Shown: piece by piece, positions 46,586-57,595 of the stretch
Position numbering within the stretch: the stretch's first letter is position 1
Layout of the letters: each line of letters starts with the position of its first letter
From: Campylobacter concisus
GTDB lineage: Bacteria; Campylobacterota; Campylobacteria; Campylobacterales; Campylobacteraceae
NCBI RefSeq assembly: GCF_015230015.1
Contig: NZ_JAAKZC010000002.1
Span: forward strand, 124,001 to 188,000
Length of the DNA stretch: 64,000 nucleotides
Direction of reading: 5' to 3'
Made by a program: the position numbers and the translations under genes
The notes under the pieces: model-generated
What the model was told of the DNA's origin: nothing
The model's input: only the letters and a program-made list of their open reading frames with translations
Databases searched by the model: none

Positions 46586-47008
46586 ATGTTAGAAATAGAT
46601 GTGCCATTGATGCTTTTAACGGCTATCGTTTTCTTTGCCCTGATCGCCATTTTAAATCCCTTGCTATATAAGCCAATGCTCAAATTTATAGATGACAGAA
46701 ATGCCTCTATAAAACATGACGAAGAGAGCACAAGCAAAAACGCAAGTGATCTAAGCGTTCATGAAAAAGAGATCGAAGAGATCATACAAAACGCAAGAGC
46801 AGAGGCCAACAAAATAAGACAAGAGGCCTTAAATTTGGCAAAAGAAGAGTCTTTAAAAGAGATAAATGCAGTAAAAAGTAGTTTAGAGGCTGATTATAAC
46901 GAATTCCTAAACGCTTTAAGCTCTCAAAAAGATAGCCTAAAGGCAGATCTATCAGCTAAACTACCTGAGCTTAGAGCTGCTTTAAATGCTAAGCTCTCTA
47001 AAATTTAA
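46586..47008 (+). CDS. atpF': ATP synthase Fo subunit b'
   Basis: 140 aa. One N-terminal membrane helix (LLTAIVFFALIAILNPLLY), then a long charged coiled coil. It is the divergent second b-type stator subunit found in epsilonproteobacteria. First gene of atpF'-F-H-A-G-D-C. Subunits a and c are not here and lie elsewhere, as in C. jejuni. Confidence 0.92.
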   Translation: MLEIDVPLMLLTAIVFFALIAILNPLLYKPMLKFIDDRNASIKHDEESTSKNASDLSVHEKEIEEIIQNARAEANKIRQEALNLAKEESLKEINAVKSSLEADYNEFLNALSSQKDSLKADLSAKLPELRAALNAKLSKI

Positions 47009-47017
47009 AGGAAATTT

Positions 47018-47530
47018 ATGAAGATAAAAATTTTATTTTTTCTAGCATTTCCATTTCTAGCATACGCTAGCGAGCATGGTGGAACAAACTACGACATAGT
47101 CGAGAGAACACTAAACTTCTTACTTTTCTTTGCTATTTTGGTCTATTTTGCTGCTAAGCCACTAAAAGCTCTTTATCAAAGTAGGATAGATAGGATCGCA
47201 AATAAGCTTGAGAGTATCCAAGAGAAGCTTCGCGACTCTAAAGCTAAAAAAGATGACGTTCTAAAGCGTGTAGAAGAGGCCAAGCAAAATGCAAATGCTC
47301 TAATCGAAACCGCGAAAAAAGAGGCTGTAAATTTAGCTGCAAAAGTTAAAAAAGAGGCTCAAAACGATATCGCAAATATCGAAAAAGGTTACAAAGAGCA
47401 AAAAGAATTTGAAGAGCGCAAGATGACAAAAGGCGTTGTAAATGAAATTTTGAGCGACATTTTCTCAAGCGATAGCCTAAAAGTCGATCAAAAAGAGCTT
47501 GTAAATATCATACTTAAAAAGGTTAGCTAA
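47018..47530 (+). CDS. atpF: ATP synthase Fo subunit b
   Basis: 170 aa. Possible signal-like N-terminus (KILFFLAFPFLAYA) before the membrane helix FLLFFAILVYFAAKPL, then coiled coil. The extra N-terminal hydrophobic segment is seen in Campylobacter b subunits. The stop overlaps atpH by 1 nt. Confidence 0.93.
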   Translation: MKIKILFFLAFPFLAYASEHGGTNYDIVERTLNFLLFFAILVYFAAKPLKALYQSRIDRIANKLESIQEKLRDSKAKKDDVLKRVEEAKQNANALIETAKKEAVNLAAKVKKEAQNDIANIEKGYKEQKEFEERKMTKGVVNEILSDIFSSDSLKVDQKELVNIILKKVS

Positions 47531-48060
47531 TGAATGAAGTAGTAGCCAAAAAATATGTTAAAGCGATCCTGAGCGATGCAAAGCCAGGTGAACTAAACGC
47601 ATTTATCGAAAATTTAGTTGAGCTAGCTGCCGCTTTTGGAAGCGATAAATTTAAGAGCATCATAAGCTTGCCAACTCTAAAAGCTGCAAAAAAGGTTGAA
47701 TTTATACTCTCTTTAGTAAAAAATTCAGACGTCAAATTTGCAAATTTTATAAAGCTTCTTGGTGCAAACAAAAGACTAGAACTTATCCCAGCGATCTTAA
47801 ACGAGATGAAGATAGAGCAATCTTTGCTTGAAAATACATATCGTGGTGAGGTTATTGGAAATTTTGATCTAAGCGCCGAGCAGCTAAAAGCTTTAGAAGA
47901 GAATTTCTCTAAGAAATTTGACTCTAAGATCAAGCTTGATGGCTCAAAGAGCGATTACAACGGTGTAAAAGTTGAGTTAGATGATTTAGGTGTCGAGGTA
48001 AATTTCTCTATCGACAGACTAAAAAGTCAAATGAGTGAATATATATTAAAAGCAATTTAA
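47530..48060 (+). CDS. atpH: ATP synthase F1 subunit delta
   Basis: 176 aa OSCP-type stator subunit that links F1 to the b/b' stalk. Typical start [15 protein letters not shown] and C-terminal [23 protein letters not shown]. Sits between atpF and atpA, 14 nt before atpA. Confidence 0.95.
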   Translation: MNEVVAKKYVKAILSDAKPGELNAFIENLVELAAAFGSDKFKSIISLPTLKAAKKVEFILSLVKNSDVKFANFIKLLGANKRLELIPAILNEMKIEQSLLENTYRGEVIGNFDLSAEQLKALEENFSKKFDSKIKLDGSKSDYNGVKVELDDLGVEVNFSIDRLKSQMSEYILKAI

Positions 48061-48074
48061 AAAGGAGTGAAAGC

Positions 48075-49592
48075 GTGAGTGCAAAAATTAAAGCTGACGA
48101 AATTAGCACGATAATCAAAGAGCGTATTGAAAATTTTGATTTAAGTGTTGATGTAGAAGAGACCGGTAAAGTCATCTCAGTCGCTGATGGCGTTGCTAAC
48201 GTTTATGGTTTGAAAAACGTTATGGCTGGCGAGATGGTTGAATTTGAAAGCGGCGAAAAAGGTATGGCTCTTAACCTTGAAGAGAGCAGTGTTGGTATAG
48301 TTATCCTTGGAAAAACTAGCGGTATCACAGAAGGCAGCTCTGTAAAAAGACTTAAAAAACTTCTACGCGTTCCAGTTGGTGACGCATTGATCGGCCGTGT
48401 TGTAAATTCACTCGGTGAGCCAATCGACGCAAAAGGGCCAATCGAAGCTACTGAATCTCGCTTCGTCGAAGAAAAAGCAAAAGGTATCATGGCTAGAAAA
48501 AGCGTTCATGAGCCACTTCAAACAGGTATCAAAGCTATCGATGCACTTGTGCCAATTGGTAGAGGTCAAAGAGAGCTAATCATCGGCGACCGCCAAACTG
48601 GTAAAACAACAGTTGCGATAGATACTATCATCAACCAAAAAGGTCAAGATGTCATTTGTATCTATGTAGCTATCGGTCAAAAACAATCAACAGTTGCTCA
48701 AGTCGTTAAAAAGCTTGAAGAATACGGCGCTATGGACTACACGATAGTTGTAAATGCTGGTGCTAGTGACGCAGCTGCGCTTCAATACCTTGCTCCGTAC
48801 GCTGGTGTAACAATGGGTGAATACTTTAGAGATAACTCTCGCCACGCGCTAATCATCTATGATGACTTGTCAAAACACGCGGTTGCTTATCGTGAGATGT
48901 CTTTGATCTTAAGAAGACCACCAGGTCGTGAAGCTTACCCAGGTGACGTTTTCTACCTTCACTCAAGACTTTTAGAAAGAGCAAGTAAGCTAAATGACGC
49001 ACTAGGTGCTGGATCTCTAACAGCTCTACCTATTATCGAGACTCAAGCGGGCGACGTTTCAGCTTATATTCCAACAAACGTTATTTCAATTACAGATGGT
49101 CAAATTTTCCTTGAGAGCGACCTATTTAACTCAGGTATCCGCCCAGCGATCAACGTTGGTCTTTCTGTATCTCGTGTCGGTGGTGCAGCTCAGATCAAAG
49201 CTATCAAACAAGTTTCTGGTACGTTAAGACTAGATCTTGCTCAGTACCGCGAACTACAAGCCTTTGCTCAGTTTGCAAGCGACCTTGACGAGAGCTCAAG
49301 AAAACAACTAGAGCGTGGTCAAAAGATGGTTGAAGTGCTAAAACAACCTCCATATTCTCCGCTTCCAGTTGAGAATCAAGTAGTTATTATATTTGCTGGT
49401 GCTAAGGGCTATTTAGATGACGTTGCAACTGCAAATGTAACAAAATTTGAAGCTGAGCTATATCCATATATCGAGGCAAAATACCCTGAAATTTTTGAGC
49501 AGATCAGAACTAAAAAAGTTCTTGATAAAGAAGTAGAAGAAATTTTACATAAAGCGTTGAAAGATTTTAAAGCGACTTTTGCCGCTAACTAG
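48075..49592 (+). CDS. atpA: ATP synthase F1 subunit alpha
   Basis: 505 aa, non-catalytic nucleotide-binding subunit. P-loop GDRQTGKT, arginine finger region [21 protein letters not shown]. Starts with GTG at 48075 after AAAGGAG; the protein begins [21 protein letters not shown], as usual. Confidence 0.98.
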   Translation: MSAKIKADEISTIIKERIENFDLSVDVEETGKVISVADGVANVYGLKNVMAGEMVEFESGEKGMALNLEESSVGIVILGKTSGITEGSSVKRLKKLLRVPVGDALIGRVVNSLGEPIDAKGPIEATESRFVEEKAKGIMARKSVHEPLQTGIKAIDALVPIGRGQRELIIGDRQTGKTTVAIDTIINQKGQDVICIYVAIGQKQSTVAQVVKKLEEYGAMDYTIVVNAGASDAAALQYLAPYAGVTMGEYFRDNSRHALIIYDDLSKHAVAYREMSLILRRPPGREAYPGDVFYLHSRLLERASKLNDALGAGSLTALPIIETQAGDVSAYIPTNVISITDGQIFLESDLFNSGIRPAINVGLSVSRVGGAAQIKAIKQVSGTLRLDLAQYRELQAFAQFASDLDESSRKQLERGQKMVEVLKQPPYSPLPVENQVVIIFAGAKGYLDDVATANVTKFEAELYPYIEAKYPEIFEQIRTKKVLDKEVEEILHKALKDFKATFAAN

Positions 49593-49601
49593 GGCTAAGA
49601 T

Positions 49602-50489
49602 ATGTCAAATTTAAAAGATATAAAACGAAAGATCAAGAGCGTCCAGAACACTCAAAAGACGACGCGTGCGATGAAGCTTGTCTCAACAGCAAAGCTTCGC
49701 AAAGCCGAAGAAGCTGCACGCTACTCTAGAGTTTATGCACTTAAGATCAATGAGGTTTTATCAGAGATAGCTTATAAGATCAATCAATACGCTTCAGTTA
49801 TGAGTGAGAGTAAATTCTTTAATACAACAAAGAGTGTAGAAAAGGTTGATATTATATTTGTGACGGCTGATAAAGGGCTTTGCGGTGGCTTTAATGTCCA
49901 GACTATAAAGACAGTTAGGCGCATGATCGATGAGCTAAAAGCCAAAAAGATGAAAGTTAGACTAAGAGCTGTTGGTAAAAAAGGTATTGAATTTTTCAAT
50001 TTCCAAGGTGTTGAACTACTTGAGACATATGTCGGAGCTAGCTCTTCTCCTACTTATGAAAAAGCTCAAAAGATCATAAAAGATGCTATTGATGATTTTA
50101 CAAACGGCATAACAGATAAGGTCGTGCTAATACACAATGGCTATAAAAATATGATTTCTCAAGAGATTAGAGTAAATGATATTGTGCCTATTGAGCCGTC
50201 TAAGATAGTTGCGGTTGAGACAAATTCTTTGATGGAATTTGAACCAGAAGACAACTATACTAAGATTATGGATGAATTGCTCAATAAATATTTTGAGTAT
50301 AGTATGTATTATGCTTTGGTTGACTCTTTGGCGGCTGAGCACAGCGCTAGAATGCAAGCTATGGATAATGCAACAAACAATGCTAAACAACGCGTTAAAC
50401 AGTTAAATCTTGCTTACAACAAAGCAAGACAAGAGTCTATTACCACTGAGCTTATCGAGATTATCAGTGGTGTTGAATCAATGAAATAA
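49602..50489 (+). CDS. atpG: ATP synthase F1 subunit gamma
   Basis: 295 aa rotor shaft. Starts [21 protein letters not shown] and ends [16 protein letters not shown], the coiled-coil ends that enter the alpha3beta3 ring; [13 protein letters not shown] is the conserved middle. 12 nt before atpD. Confidence 0.98.
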   Translation: MSNLKDIKRKIKSVQNTQKTTRAMKLVSTAKLRKAEEAARYSRVYALKINEVLSEIAYKINQYASVMSESKFFNTTKSVEKVDIIFVTADKGLCGGFNVQTIKTVRRMIDELKAKKMKVRLRAVGKKGIEFFNFQGVELLETYVGASSSPTYEKAQKIIKDAIDDFTNGITDKVVLIHNGYKNMISQEIRVNDIVPIEPSKIVAVETNSLMEFEPEDNYTKIMDELLNKYFEYSMYYALVDSLAAEHSARMQAMDNATNNAKQRVKQLNLAYNKARQESITTELIEIISGVESMK

Positions 50490-50500
50490 AAGGAGTATGA

Positions 50501-51898
<1,398 letters not shown>

Positions 51899-51916
51899 AT
51901 TTAAAAAGGAAGCGTA

Positions 51917-52306
51917 ATGGATAAATTACATTTAGAGATCGTAACTCCTCAAGGTCAGATATTTAATGATGACGTGAGTAGTGTAGTGCTTCCAGGTAGT
52001 GAGGGTGAGTTTGGTGTTTTGCCAAACCACGCCTCATTAATATCTCTTTTAAAAGCAGGTATTATAGATATAGAAGATAAGCATAAAAAGCACGATGTAG
52101 TTGCTATTAACTGGGGCTATGCAAAGATCGATGAGGGCAAAGTAGTTATACTAGCTGACGGTGCGGTCTATGTCTCTGGCAATAGTGAAAGTGAGCTTGC
52201 AAATTCATTAGAAGCTGCTAGAAATTTGATAGAGAGTATGAGTAGTGATACAAATGCTTTTGCAGCAACTATATCAAAAATGGAAAATGTAGTGAGAGCA
52301 AGATAA
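51917..52306 (+). CDS. atpC: ATP synthase F1 subunit epsilon
   Basis: 129 aa. Beta-sandwich domain begins LHLEIVTPQGQIFNDDVSSVVLPGSEGEFG with LPNHA; the C-terminal helical part is present. Last atp gene; the next start (exbB-like) follows the stop with no gap. Confidence 0.96.
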   Translation: MDKLHLEIVTPQGQIFNDDVSSVVLPGSEGEFGVLPNHASLISLLKAGIIDIEDKHKKHDVVAINWGYAKIDEGKVVILADGAVYVSGNSESELANSLEAARNLIESMSSDTNAFAATISKMENVVRAR

Positions 52307-52891
52307 GTGGGCGGAATAGATATATTTTTAAATTACATTCAAAGAAGTAGTTTTATTACAATTATAGTTTTAACTTGGTTGTCAATATATTTTATAGTTA
52401 GTTTTACAATTCTTTTTTCAAGAATGGCTGGCATAGGAGCTTGGCAAAAACGCGAGCAAAATGCGCTTGAAGCACTACTTATGGGCGCTAAGAATATACC
52501 AAATGACTCGTCTTTAAAGAAATGCGCAAGCGGTAGAATTTCAAAAGAAAAGCTAAATGTCTGCATAAGCATTGCAGAAAAGAATGCTACAAGTGGGCTT
52601 ACATGGCTTAGCGTAATAGCTTCTACTTCTCCTTTTATCGGTCTTTTTGGAACAGTTGTATCTATCTTGGAGACATTTTCACAGCTAGGAAATGGCGCAG
52701 GTTCATCTCTTGGAGTTATAGCCCCAGCTATCTCTGAAGCACTTGTTGCGACAGGTTGTGGAATTTTTGTTGCCATCCCAGCATATACATTTAACTTGCT
52801 TATAAAAAGAAAAGCTTACGAACTAATGAGCGTTATCGAGCGTCAAGCTGACGTTATGATAGCACTTAAAAAAGATGATGAGACGTTATAG
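52307..52891 (+). CDS. tolQ: TolQ/ExbB-family proton channel protein
   Basis: 194 aa, three membrane helices (about 15-38, 105-127, 143-166) with the family block GLFGTVVSILETF and PAISEALVATGCGIFVAIPAY. It energises TolA. GTG start at 52307 directly abuts the atpC stop. Annotated as exbB in C. jejuni (Cj0109), but position in front of tolA-tolB-pal makes TolQ the functional reading. Confidence 0.92.
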   Translation: MGGIDIFLNYIQRSSFITIIVLTWLSIYFIVSFTILFSRMAGIGAWQKREQNALEALLMGAKNIPNDSSLKKCASGRISKEKLNVCISIAEKNATSGLTWLSVIASTSPFIGLFGTVVSILETFSQLGNGAGSSLGVIAPAISEALVATGCGIFVAIPAYTFNLLIKRKAYELMSVIERQADVMIALKKDDETL

Positions 52892-53290
52892 ATGGCTCTT
52901 AAATTCGACGACGAAAAACCAGAGCTAAACATAACGCCTCTTGTTGATATCATGCTTGTTTTGTTGGCTATTTTAATGGTTACAATGCCAACTATAACAT
53001 ATCAAGAAGATATAACATTGCCAGATGGCTCAAAGGCAAAGACATCTACATCCAAACAAAAAGATCTTATAGTCTCTATAAATGCACAAGGACAAGTTAG
53101 GATAGATCAAAGTATAATGAGCCTCGCTGAACTCCCAGATAATATTGCGCTGATGAGTGCAAAATATGACAAAACCTCGCCTATATACATAAAGGCTGAT
53201 AAAAATTTAAAATACGATGATGTTATGTTTGTATTAAAGACTTTAAAAGGTGCTGGTTTTAATAAAGTAGCTTTAGAGACAAACGGTTAA
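52892..53290 (+). CDS. tolR: TolR/ExbD-family proton channel protein
   Basis: 132 aa. One N-terminal membrane helix with the proton-carrying Asp (LNITPLVDIMLVLLAILMV), then a periplasmic domain. Starts immediately after the tolQ stop. Annotated exbD in C. jejuni; tolR by context. Confidence 0.92.
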   Translation: MALKFDDEKPELNITPLVDIMLVLLAILMVTMPTITYQEDITLPDGSKAKTSTSKQKDLIVSINAQGQVRIDQSIMSLAELPDNIALMSAKYDKTSPIYIKADKNLKYDDVMFVLKTLKGAGFNKVALETNG

Positions 53291-53291
53291 G

Positions 53292-54239
53292 ATGCCTAAT
53301 AAAGTTAAATTTCCAACGCTTAGTTCGTTTTTTGTAGCGTTTTGTATTTACATTATAATTGTGCTTGCTTTGTTTATAAAGCTTACTTTTTTTAGCGAAC
53401 CTCCTAAAAAATATACTGATGACAAAGATGCTATTATGGATGTAGTTATGGTTGATAGAGAAGTTGATCAAACCATAAAAGCGCCAAAACAAGCAAAAGA
53501 GGTTGTAAAAGAGACCAAGCCAGAACCAAAAAAAGAGTCAGAAGAAGACAAACAAGAGACCACAAATAAGCCTGTTGTGCCAGATGAGCCATTGCCAACC
53601 CCAAGCTTGCCAACTCCTCCAAAAGAAGAGCCAAAACCTGAGCCTAAAAAACCAGAACCAAAGCCTGAAATCCCAAAACCTAGCGAAGAGCCTAAAGAGG
53701 ATGTCAAGCCAGAGCCAAAGCCTGAGCCTAAACCTACGCCAAAGCCAGTTGAAAAGCCAAAACCAAAAGAGCCAAATATAAAAGACCTTTTTAGTGACAT
53801 AGACTCGACTAAGCTTAAAAAAGATGATGGTATAAAAAAGGCTGAAAATAAAGTGCAAAGCCGCAAACAAAGCGAGGCTTCTAGCTCAAAAGCTGCAAAA
53901 GAGGCTAGTGATATTATAAAGAGCCTAAAAATAGATCAAAATCCAACCGCACCAAAATCGCAAATGACGGGCACTTATGATCCATTGATGGGAGCCATAA
54001 CAAAACAAATTCAAAGAAGATGGCAAAGCTATAAAGCTGACTCTGCAAATATAGCTAAGGTAAAAGTCATGATAGATCAGAGTGGAAATTTCAACTATGA
54101 AATTTTAGAGCTATCATACAATGAAGAGTTTAATGCAAAGGTTAGAGAGTGCCTGGAAAAGCTTACTGCAGAGAAATTTCCATTTAATCCAGACAAAAGT
54201 ACTACTTTTAATTTAAATTTAGAAGATAAAATAAACTAA
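53292..54239 (+). CDS. tolA: TolA/TonB-like energy transducer
   Basis: 315 aa. N-terminal membrane anchor (about 10-32), then about 100 residues (65-165) of Pro/Lys/Glu repeats (EPKPEPKKPEPKPE type), a charged helical stretch, and the C-terminal TolA domain that begins TGTYDPLMGAITKQIQRRWQSY. The linker is TonB-like PK-rich rather than the long Ala/Lys helix of E. coli TolA. ATG 53292, 1 nt after tolR. Spans the periplasm and contacts TolB/Pal. Confidence 0.9.
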   Translation: MPNKVKFPTLSSFFVAFCIYIIIVLALFIKLTFFSEPPKKYTDDKDAIMDVVMVDREVDQTIKAPKQAKEVVKETKPEPKKESEEDKQETTNKPVVPDEPLPTPSLPTPPKEEPKPEPKKPEPKPEIPKPSEEPKEDVKPEPKPEPKPTPKPVEKPKPKEPNIKDLFSDIDSTKLKKDDGIKKAENKVQSRKQSEASSSKAAKEASDIIKSLKIDQNPTAPKSQMTGTYDPLMGAITKQIQRRWQSYKADSANIAKVKVMIDQSGNFNYEILELSYNEEFNAKVRECLEKLTAEKFPFNPDKSTTFNLNLEDKIN

Positions 54240-54263
54240 AATTTATAAATTTACGGAGTAGAG

Positions 54264-55520
54264 ATGAAGAAAATTTTTCTTTTTTTGTGCGTTGCTCTAG
54301 GGCTTTATGCTGCTGATGCGACGATATCTGTTATAAACCAAGGTGTTGCTTTGCCAAAGATAGCTTTGCAAGATGCAACTACAGCTGTTAGTGATGCAGG
54401 CTTTAAAGATAAATTCTTTAAGATCATGCTAGGAGACTTGAAAGTTAGTTCTGACTTTGAGGTTATCGAAGATCACGTGCCTTCAAGCTACGAAGGAACA
54501 GCAGCTACAAATACAATGAGCGACAAAGGTGTTGAGCTTATCTTTAGATATGCTCTTGAGGGTTCTATGGGCTCACCTCTTACTTTAAGAGTAAAACTCA
54601 TCGATGCAAAGACTGCAACTACAAGGTATGAGAGAGTATATAACATGCCTGATGGTGCGAAGTATCCGTTTTTGGCACACAAAAGTATAGTTGAGCTAAC
54701 AAATGAACTAAATTTACCACCAGTTGGCTGGATGGAGAAATTTATCATCCTAGCAAAATACACTTCGGCTCGCCAAAGCTCTATCATAGTGGCTGATTAC
54801 ACACTTACATATCAAAAGACAATCGTAAGCGGTGGTCTAAACATCTTCCCTAAATGGGCAGGCGCTGATCAAAGTAAATTTTACTACACATCTTATGTGA
54901 ATAACAAACCAACTTTGTTTAGATATGACCTAAATTCAGGCACAAAAACGAAGATAATCGACAGCGTTGGTATGCTTATAGCTTCAGACGTTAGCAAAGA
55001 TGGAAGCAAAATTTTATTAACTATGGCGCCAAAAGATCAGCCAGATATTTTTATCTACAACACAGGTAGTAAGAATTTAACTCAGATAACAAACTATCCG
55101 GGCATTGACGTAAATGGAAATTTTGTAGATAATGACAGCAGAATAGTTTTTGTCTCAGATAGACTTGGATATCCAAACATCTTCGCAACACCTGCAACTT
55201 CAGGCGGAAGTGTTGAGCAAATGGTGTTTCATGGTAAAAACAACAACTCAGTAAGCACTTTTGAAAACTATGTAGTTTATTCAAGTAGAGAGGCTAGTGG
55301 TGGCTTTAACATCTATCTGATCTCAACTCAAACAGATTTTATCCGTCAGCTTACAGCAAATGGTAAAAATAACTATCCAAGATTTTCAAGTGACGGTCAA
55401 AGTGTCGTATTTATCAAAGAACTTGGCGGTCAAAGCTCGCTTGGCGTTGTTAGATTAAATGAGAACAGAAGTTTCCAATTTCCACTAAAGGTAGGTAAAA
55501 TTCAATCTATTGATTGGTAA
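54264..55520 (+). CDS. tolB: Tol-Pal system protein TolB
   Basis: 418 aa periplasmic protein. Signal peptide KKIFLFLCVALGLYA-A, an N-terminal alpha/beta domain, then a six-bladed beta-propeller with repeated DxSxDGSKI and SDRLGYPNIF motifs. Functions with Pal in outer-membrane constriction at division. Between tolA and pal. Confidence 0.95.
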   Translation: MKKIFLFLCVALGLYAADATISVINQGVALPKIALQDATTAVSDAGFKDKFFKIMLGDLKVSSDFEVIEDHVPSSYEGTAATNTMSDKGVELIFRYALEGSMGSPLTLRVKLIDAKTATTRYERVYNMPDGAKYPFLAHKSIVELTNELNLPPVGWMEKFIILAKYTSARQSSIIVADYTLTYQKTIVSGGLNIFPKWAGADQSKFYYTSYVNNKPTLFRYDLNSGTKTKIIDSVGMLIASDVSKDGSKILLTMAPKDQPDIFIYNTGSKNLTQITNYPGIDVNGNFVDNDSRIVFVSDRLGYPNIFATPATSGGSVEQMVFHGKNNNSVSTFENYVVYSSREASGGFNIYLISTQTDFIRQLTANGKNNYPRFSSDGQSVVFIKELGGQSSLGVVRLNENRSFQFPLKVGKIQSIDW

Positions 55521-55548
55521 TATTCTGATAATATTTAAAAAAATATGT

Positions 55549-55554
55549 TATAAT
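55549..55554 (+). promoter_or_regulatory. Extended -10 box of pal
   Basis: TGTTATAATTCG, 30 nt before the pal ATG, in the 63-nt gap after tolB. Suggests extra transcription of this abundant lipoprotein. Confidence 0.55.
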
Positions 55555-55583
55555 TCGACCAAATTTTTCAAAAAGGATAAGGA

Positions 55584-56090
55584 ATGAAAAAAGTAGTTCT
55601 AGCAAGTGTTGCAGTTGCAACTTTATTGTTGAGCGGTTGTAGCTCTAAAAACCCTGAAGTTGATATGAATGCAAATTCAAATCAATCTGCAGATAACTCA
55701 GGTAGCATGAGTGATGCTGATAGATTAGCAGCTCTTATCGCTAATATCGAGAGCCAAGTTAAAAGTGTATACTTTGACTTTGATAAATTTAACATCAAAG
55801 CTGATCAACAAGGTGTTGTTAGCTCAAATGCATCAGTATTCAACCAAGCTGACGCTCAAGCTCTTTCTATAAAAGTAGAAGGTAACTGCGACGAGTGGGG
55901 TACAGATGAGTATAACTATGCTCTTGGTCTAAAACGTGCTAAAAGTGCTAAAGACGCTCTTGTAAGAAATGGCGTTAGCGCTGATAGAATCGCTGTAGTA
56001 AGCTTTGGCGAAAGCAACCCAGTTTGTACAGACAAAACAAAAGCTTGCGACGCTCAAAACAGACGTGCAGATTTCAAAGTGCTTCCTTAA
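55584..56090 (+). CDS. pal: Peptidoglycan-associated lipoprotein Pal (Omp18)
   Basis: 168 aa outer-membrane lipoprotein. Lipobox LLSGC with C19, a short Ser/Asn-rich linker and the OmpA-like peptidoglycan-binding domain (YFDFDKFNIKADQQG, GNCDEWGTDEYNYALGLKRA, NRRADFKVLP). Equivalent to C. jejuni Cj0113. Confidence 0.96.
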   Translation: MKKVVLASVAVATLLLSGCSSKNPEVDMNANSNQSADNSGSMSDADRLAALIANIESQVKSVYFDFDKFNIKADQQGVVSSNASVFNQADAQALSIKVEGNCDEWGTDEYNYALGLKRAKSAKDALVRNGVSADRIAVVSFGESNPVCTDKTKACDAQNRRADFKVLP

Positions 56091-56103
56091 TCTGTAAGTA
56101 ATA

Positions 56104-56946
56104 ATGAATAAAAAAATAATCATTGCGGCTCTTCTTGGAGCCGCTTTCTCTATAGGTTCAGCTCAAGAAGTTTCAGTATTTGATGCAGGCAATATGGATA
56201 GCGCAAATCCATACGGTCTAACAGATGATGAAAAAGCAACTCTAAGTAACAAAAGAAGCGTTCAAAATATCGAAGAAAACATGGATAATGTTTCAGAACA
56301 ACTTCAAGGTTTGCAAAGCTTGATCGAGAGTATGAGTGCTAGGATGAATAAGCTTGAGCAAAGGATGAACGATATTGAAACCAAAGTAAATGGTGGTATA
56401 AGCGATTCTGGTGTAAGTTTAACATCGCTAAAAGCTTACGTTGATGAGACTAGAGATATACAAGATAAAAACTATAAAAACATTACTGCTGCCTTAAATA
56501 AGTTAGGCGCGATAATGGATAAAAACGCTGCTCAACCAAAGCAAAATGCAAATCCAAAACAACAAAATAAGCCAACTTCAAATTTTAGTGGCAAAAGCGA
56601 CAAGGACATTTTAGCTGACGGCATTAAACTATTAAATTCTGGTAATAGCACAGAAGCAGCTGAATATTTTGAATACTTAAATAAAAAAGGCTATAAAACT
56701 GGTGCTTCAAATTATTATCTAGGCGAAGTTGCTTATAGTCAAAAATCATACAGCACAGCCATACAATACTATAAAAAAAGTATACAAAGTGAAGATAAGG
56801 CTGACTACACTCCAAAACTTTTGTATCACACAGCTATAAGCTTTGATAAGATAGGTGATACTCAAAGTGCAAATAGGTTTTATAAGGCTTTAAAAGTAGG
56901 CTATCCAGATAGTAAAGAAGCCAAAGCTGCTCCCAACAGAAACTAA
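56104..56946 (+). CDS. CpoB/YbgF-like periplasmic TPR protein
   Basis: 280 aa. Signal peptide (IIIAALLGAAFSIGSAQ), a coiled-coil trimerisation region (about 50-105), an Asn/Gln-rich linker (about 140-165) and C-terminal TPR repeats (ILADGIKLLNSGNSTEAAEYF onward). CpoB links Tol-Pal to septal peptidoglycan synthesis in E. coli. Directly downstream of pal (14 nt), matching Cj0114. Confidence 0.88.
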   Translation: MNKKIIIAALLGAAFSIGSAQEVSVFDAGNMDSANPYGLTDDEKATLSNKRSVQNIEENMDNVSEQLQGLQSLIESMSARMNKLEQRMNDIETKVNGGISDSGVSLTSLKAYVDETRDIQDKNYKNITAALNKLGAIMDKNAAQPKQNANPKQQNKPTSNFSGKSDKDILADGIKLLNSGNSTEAAEYFEYLNKKGYKTGASNYYLGEVAYSQKSYSTAIQYYKKSIQSEDKADYTPKLLYHTAISFDKIGDTQSANRFYKALKVGYPDSKEAKAAPNRN

Positions 56947-56964
56947 AATTTACTCTTTTTTAGA

Positions 56965-56970
56965 TATAAT
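56965..56970 (+). promoter_or_regulatory. -10 box of slyD
   Basis: TATAAT in TAGATATAATCTCGC, 37 nt upstream of the slyD GTG and just after the cpoB-like stop. Confidence 0.55.
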
Positions 56971-57007
56971 CTCGCATTAATCAAAACTAAATTTCAAGGA
57001 GATTATT

Positions 57008-57586
57008 GTGAGTAAAGATCAAGTTATAACTATGTTTTATGAGCTAAAAGACGCTAATACTGGCGAAATTTTAGAGTCAAATATGCAAGAAGGTGGTCAA
57101 ATTTCTTTTATTACAGGACATGGCCATATTATAGAAAAGCTTGAAGAAGAAGTTAGCAAGCTAAAATCAGGCGACAAAGCTACTATAAATATCAAAGCAG
57201 CTGAGGGTTGTGGCGAATACAATAAAGACGCCATCCAATCACTTCCAAAAGAGCAATTTGCCGGTATAGACCTACATGAAGGCATGGAGCTTTTTGGTCA
57301 AAATGAAGATGGCTCAAGTGTTCGCGTCATCGTTAAAGAGATCAAAGATGACGAAGTGACAGTTGATTTTAACCACCCATACGCTGGCAAAGACTTGCTA
57401 TTTAATGTTGAAATTTTAGAAGTTAGAGACGCTACTGAAGATGAAAAAGCAACTGGCATGGTAGCAGGTGCACACACTTGCGGTTGTGGCGGACATGATC
57501 ATGATCACGAGCATGAGTGCTGCGGCGGTCACGGACATGGTGAAGGCGGTTGCGGTTGTGGCGGTCACGGACATCATCACCACTAA
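57008..57586 (+). CDS. slyD: FKBP-type peptidyl-prolyl isomerase SlyD with His/Cys-rich tail
   Basis: 192 aa. FKBP domain with inserted chaperone flap (ITGHGHIIEKLEEEVSKLKSGD, EGCGEYNKDAIQSLPKE). The last ~30 residues (about 160-192) are very rich in His, Cys and Gly and should bind Ni or Zn, as the SlyD tail of E. coli does for hydrogenase maturation. Starts with GTG at 57008 after AAGGAG. Metal handling fits with the nickel-dependent LarA and hydrogenases of this genus. Confidence 0.94.
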   Translation: MSKDQVITMFYELKDANTGEILESNMQEGGQISFITGHGHIIEKLEEEVSKLKSGDKATINIKAAEGCGEYNKDAIQSLPKEQFAGIDLHEGMELFGQNEDGSSVRVIVKEIKDDEVTVDFNHPYAGKDLLFNVEILEVRDATEDEKATGMVAGAHTCGCGGHDHDHEHECCGGHGHGEGGCGCGGHGHHHH

Positions 57587-57595
57587 GAAGCCAAA

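Noticed and set aside
45600-46600. parS site near parAB
   Set aside because: No GTTTCACGTGAAAC-like palindrome was seen near parAB or in the intergenic gaps. A CACGTG-containing match inside fdxA is coding sequence and only partial.
53446-53870. Long minus-strand frames opposite tolA, rich in Gly/Phe/Trp/Leu
   Set aside because: They are the antisense reading of the Pro/Lys/Glu repeats; no RBS or family similarity.
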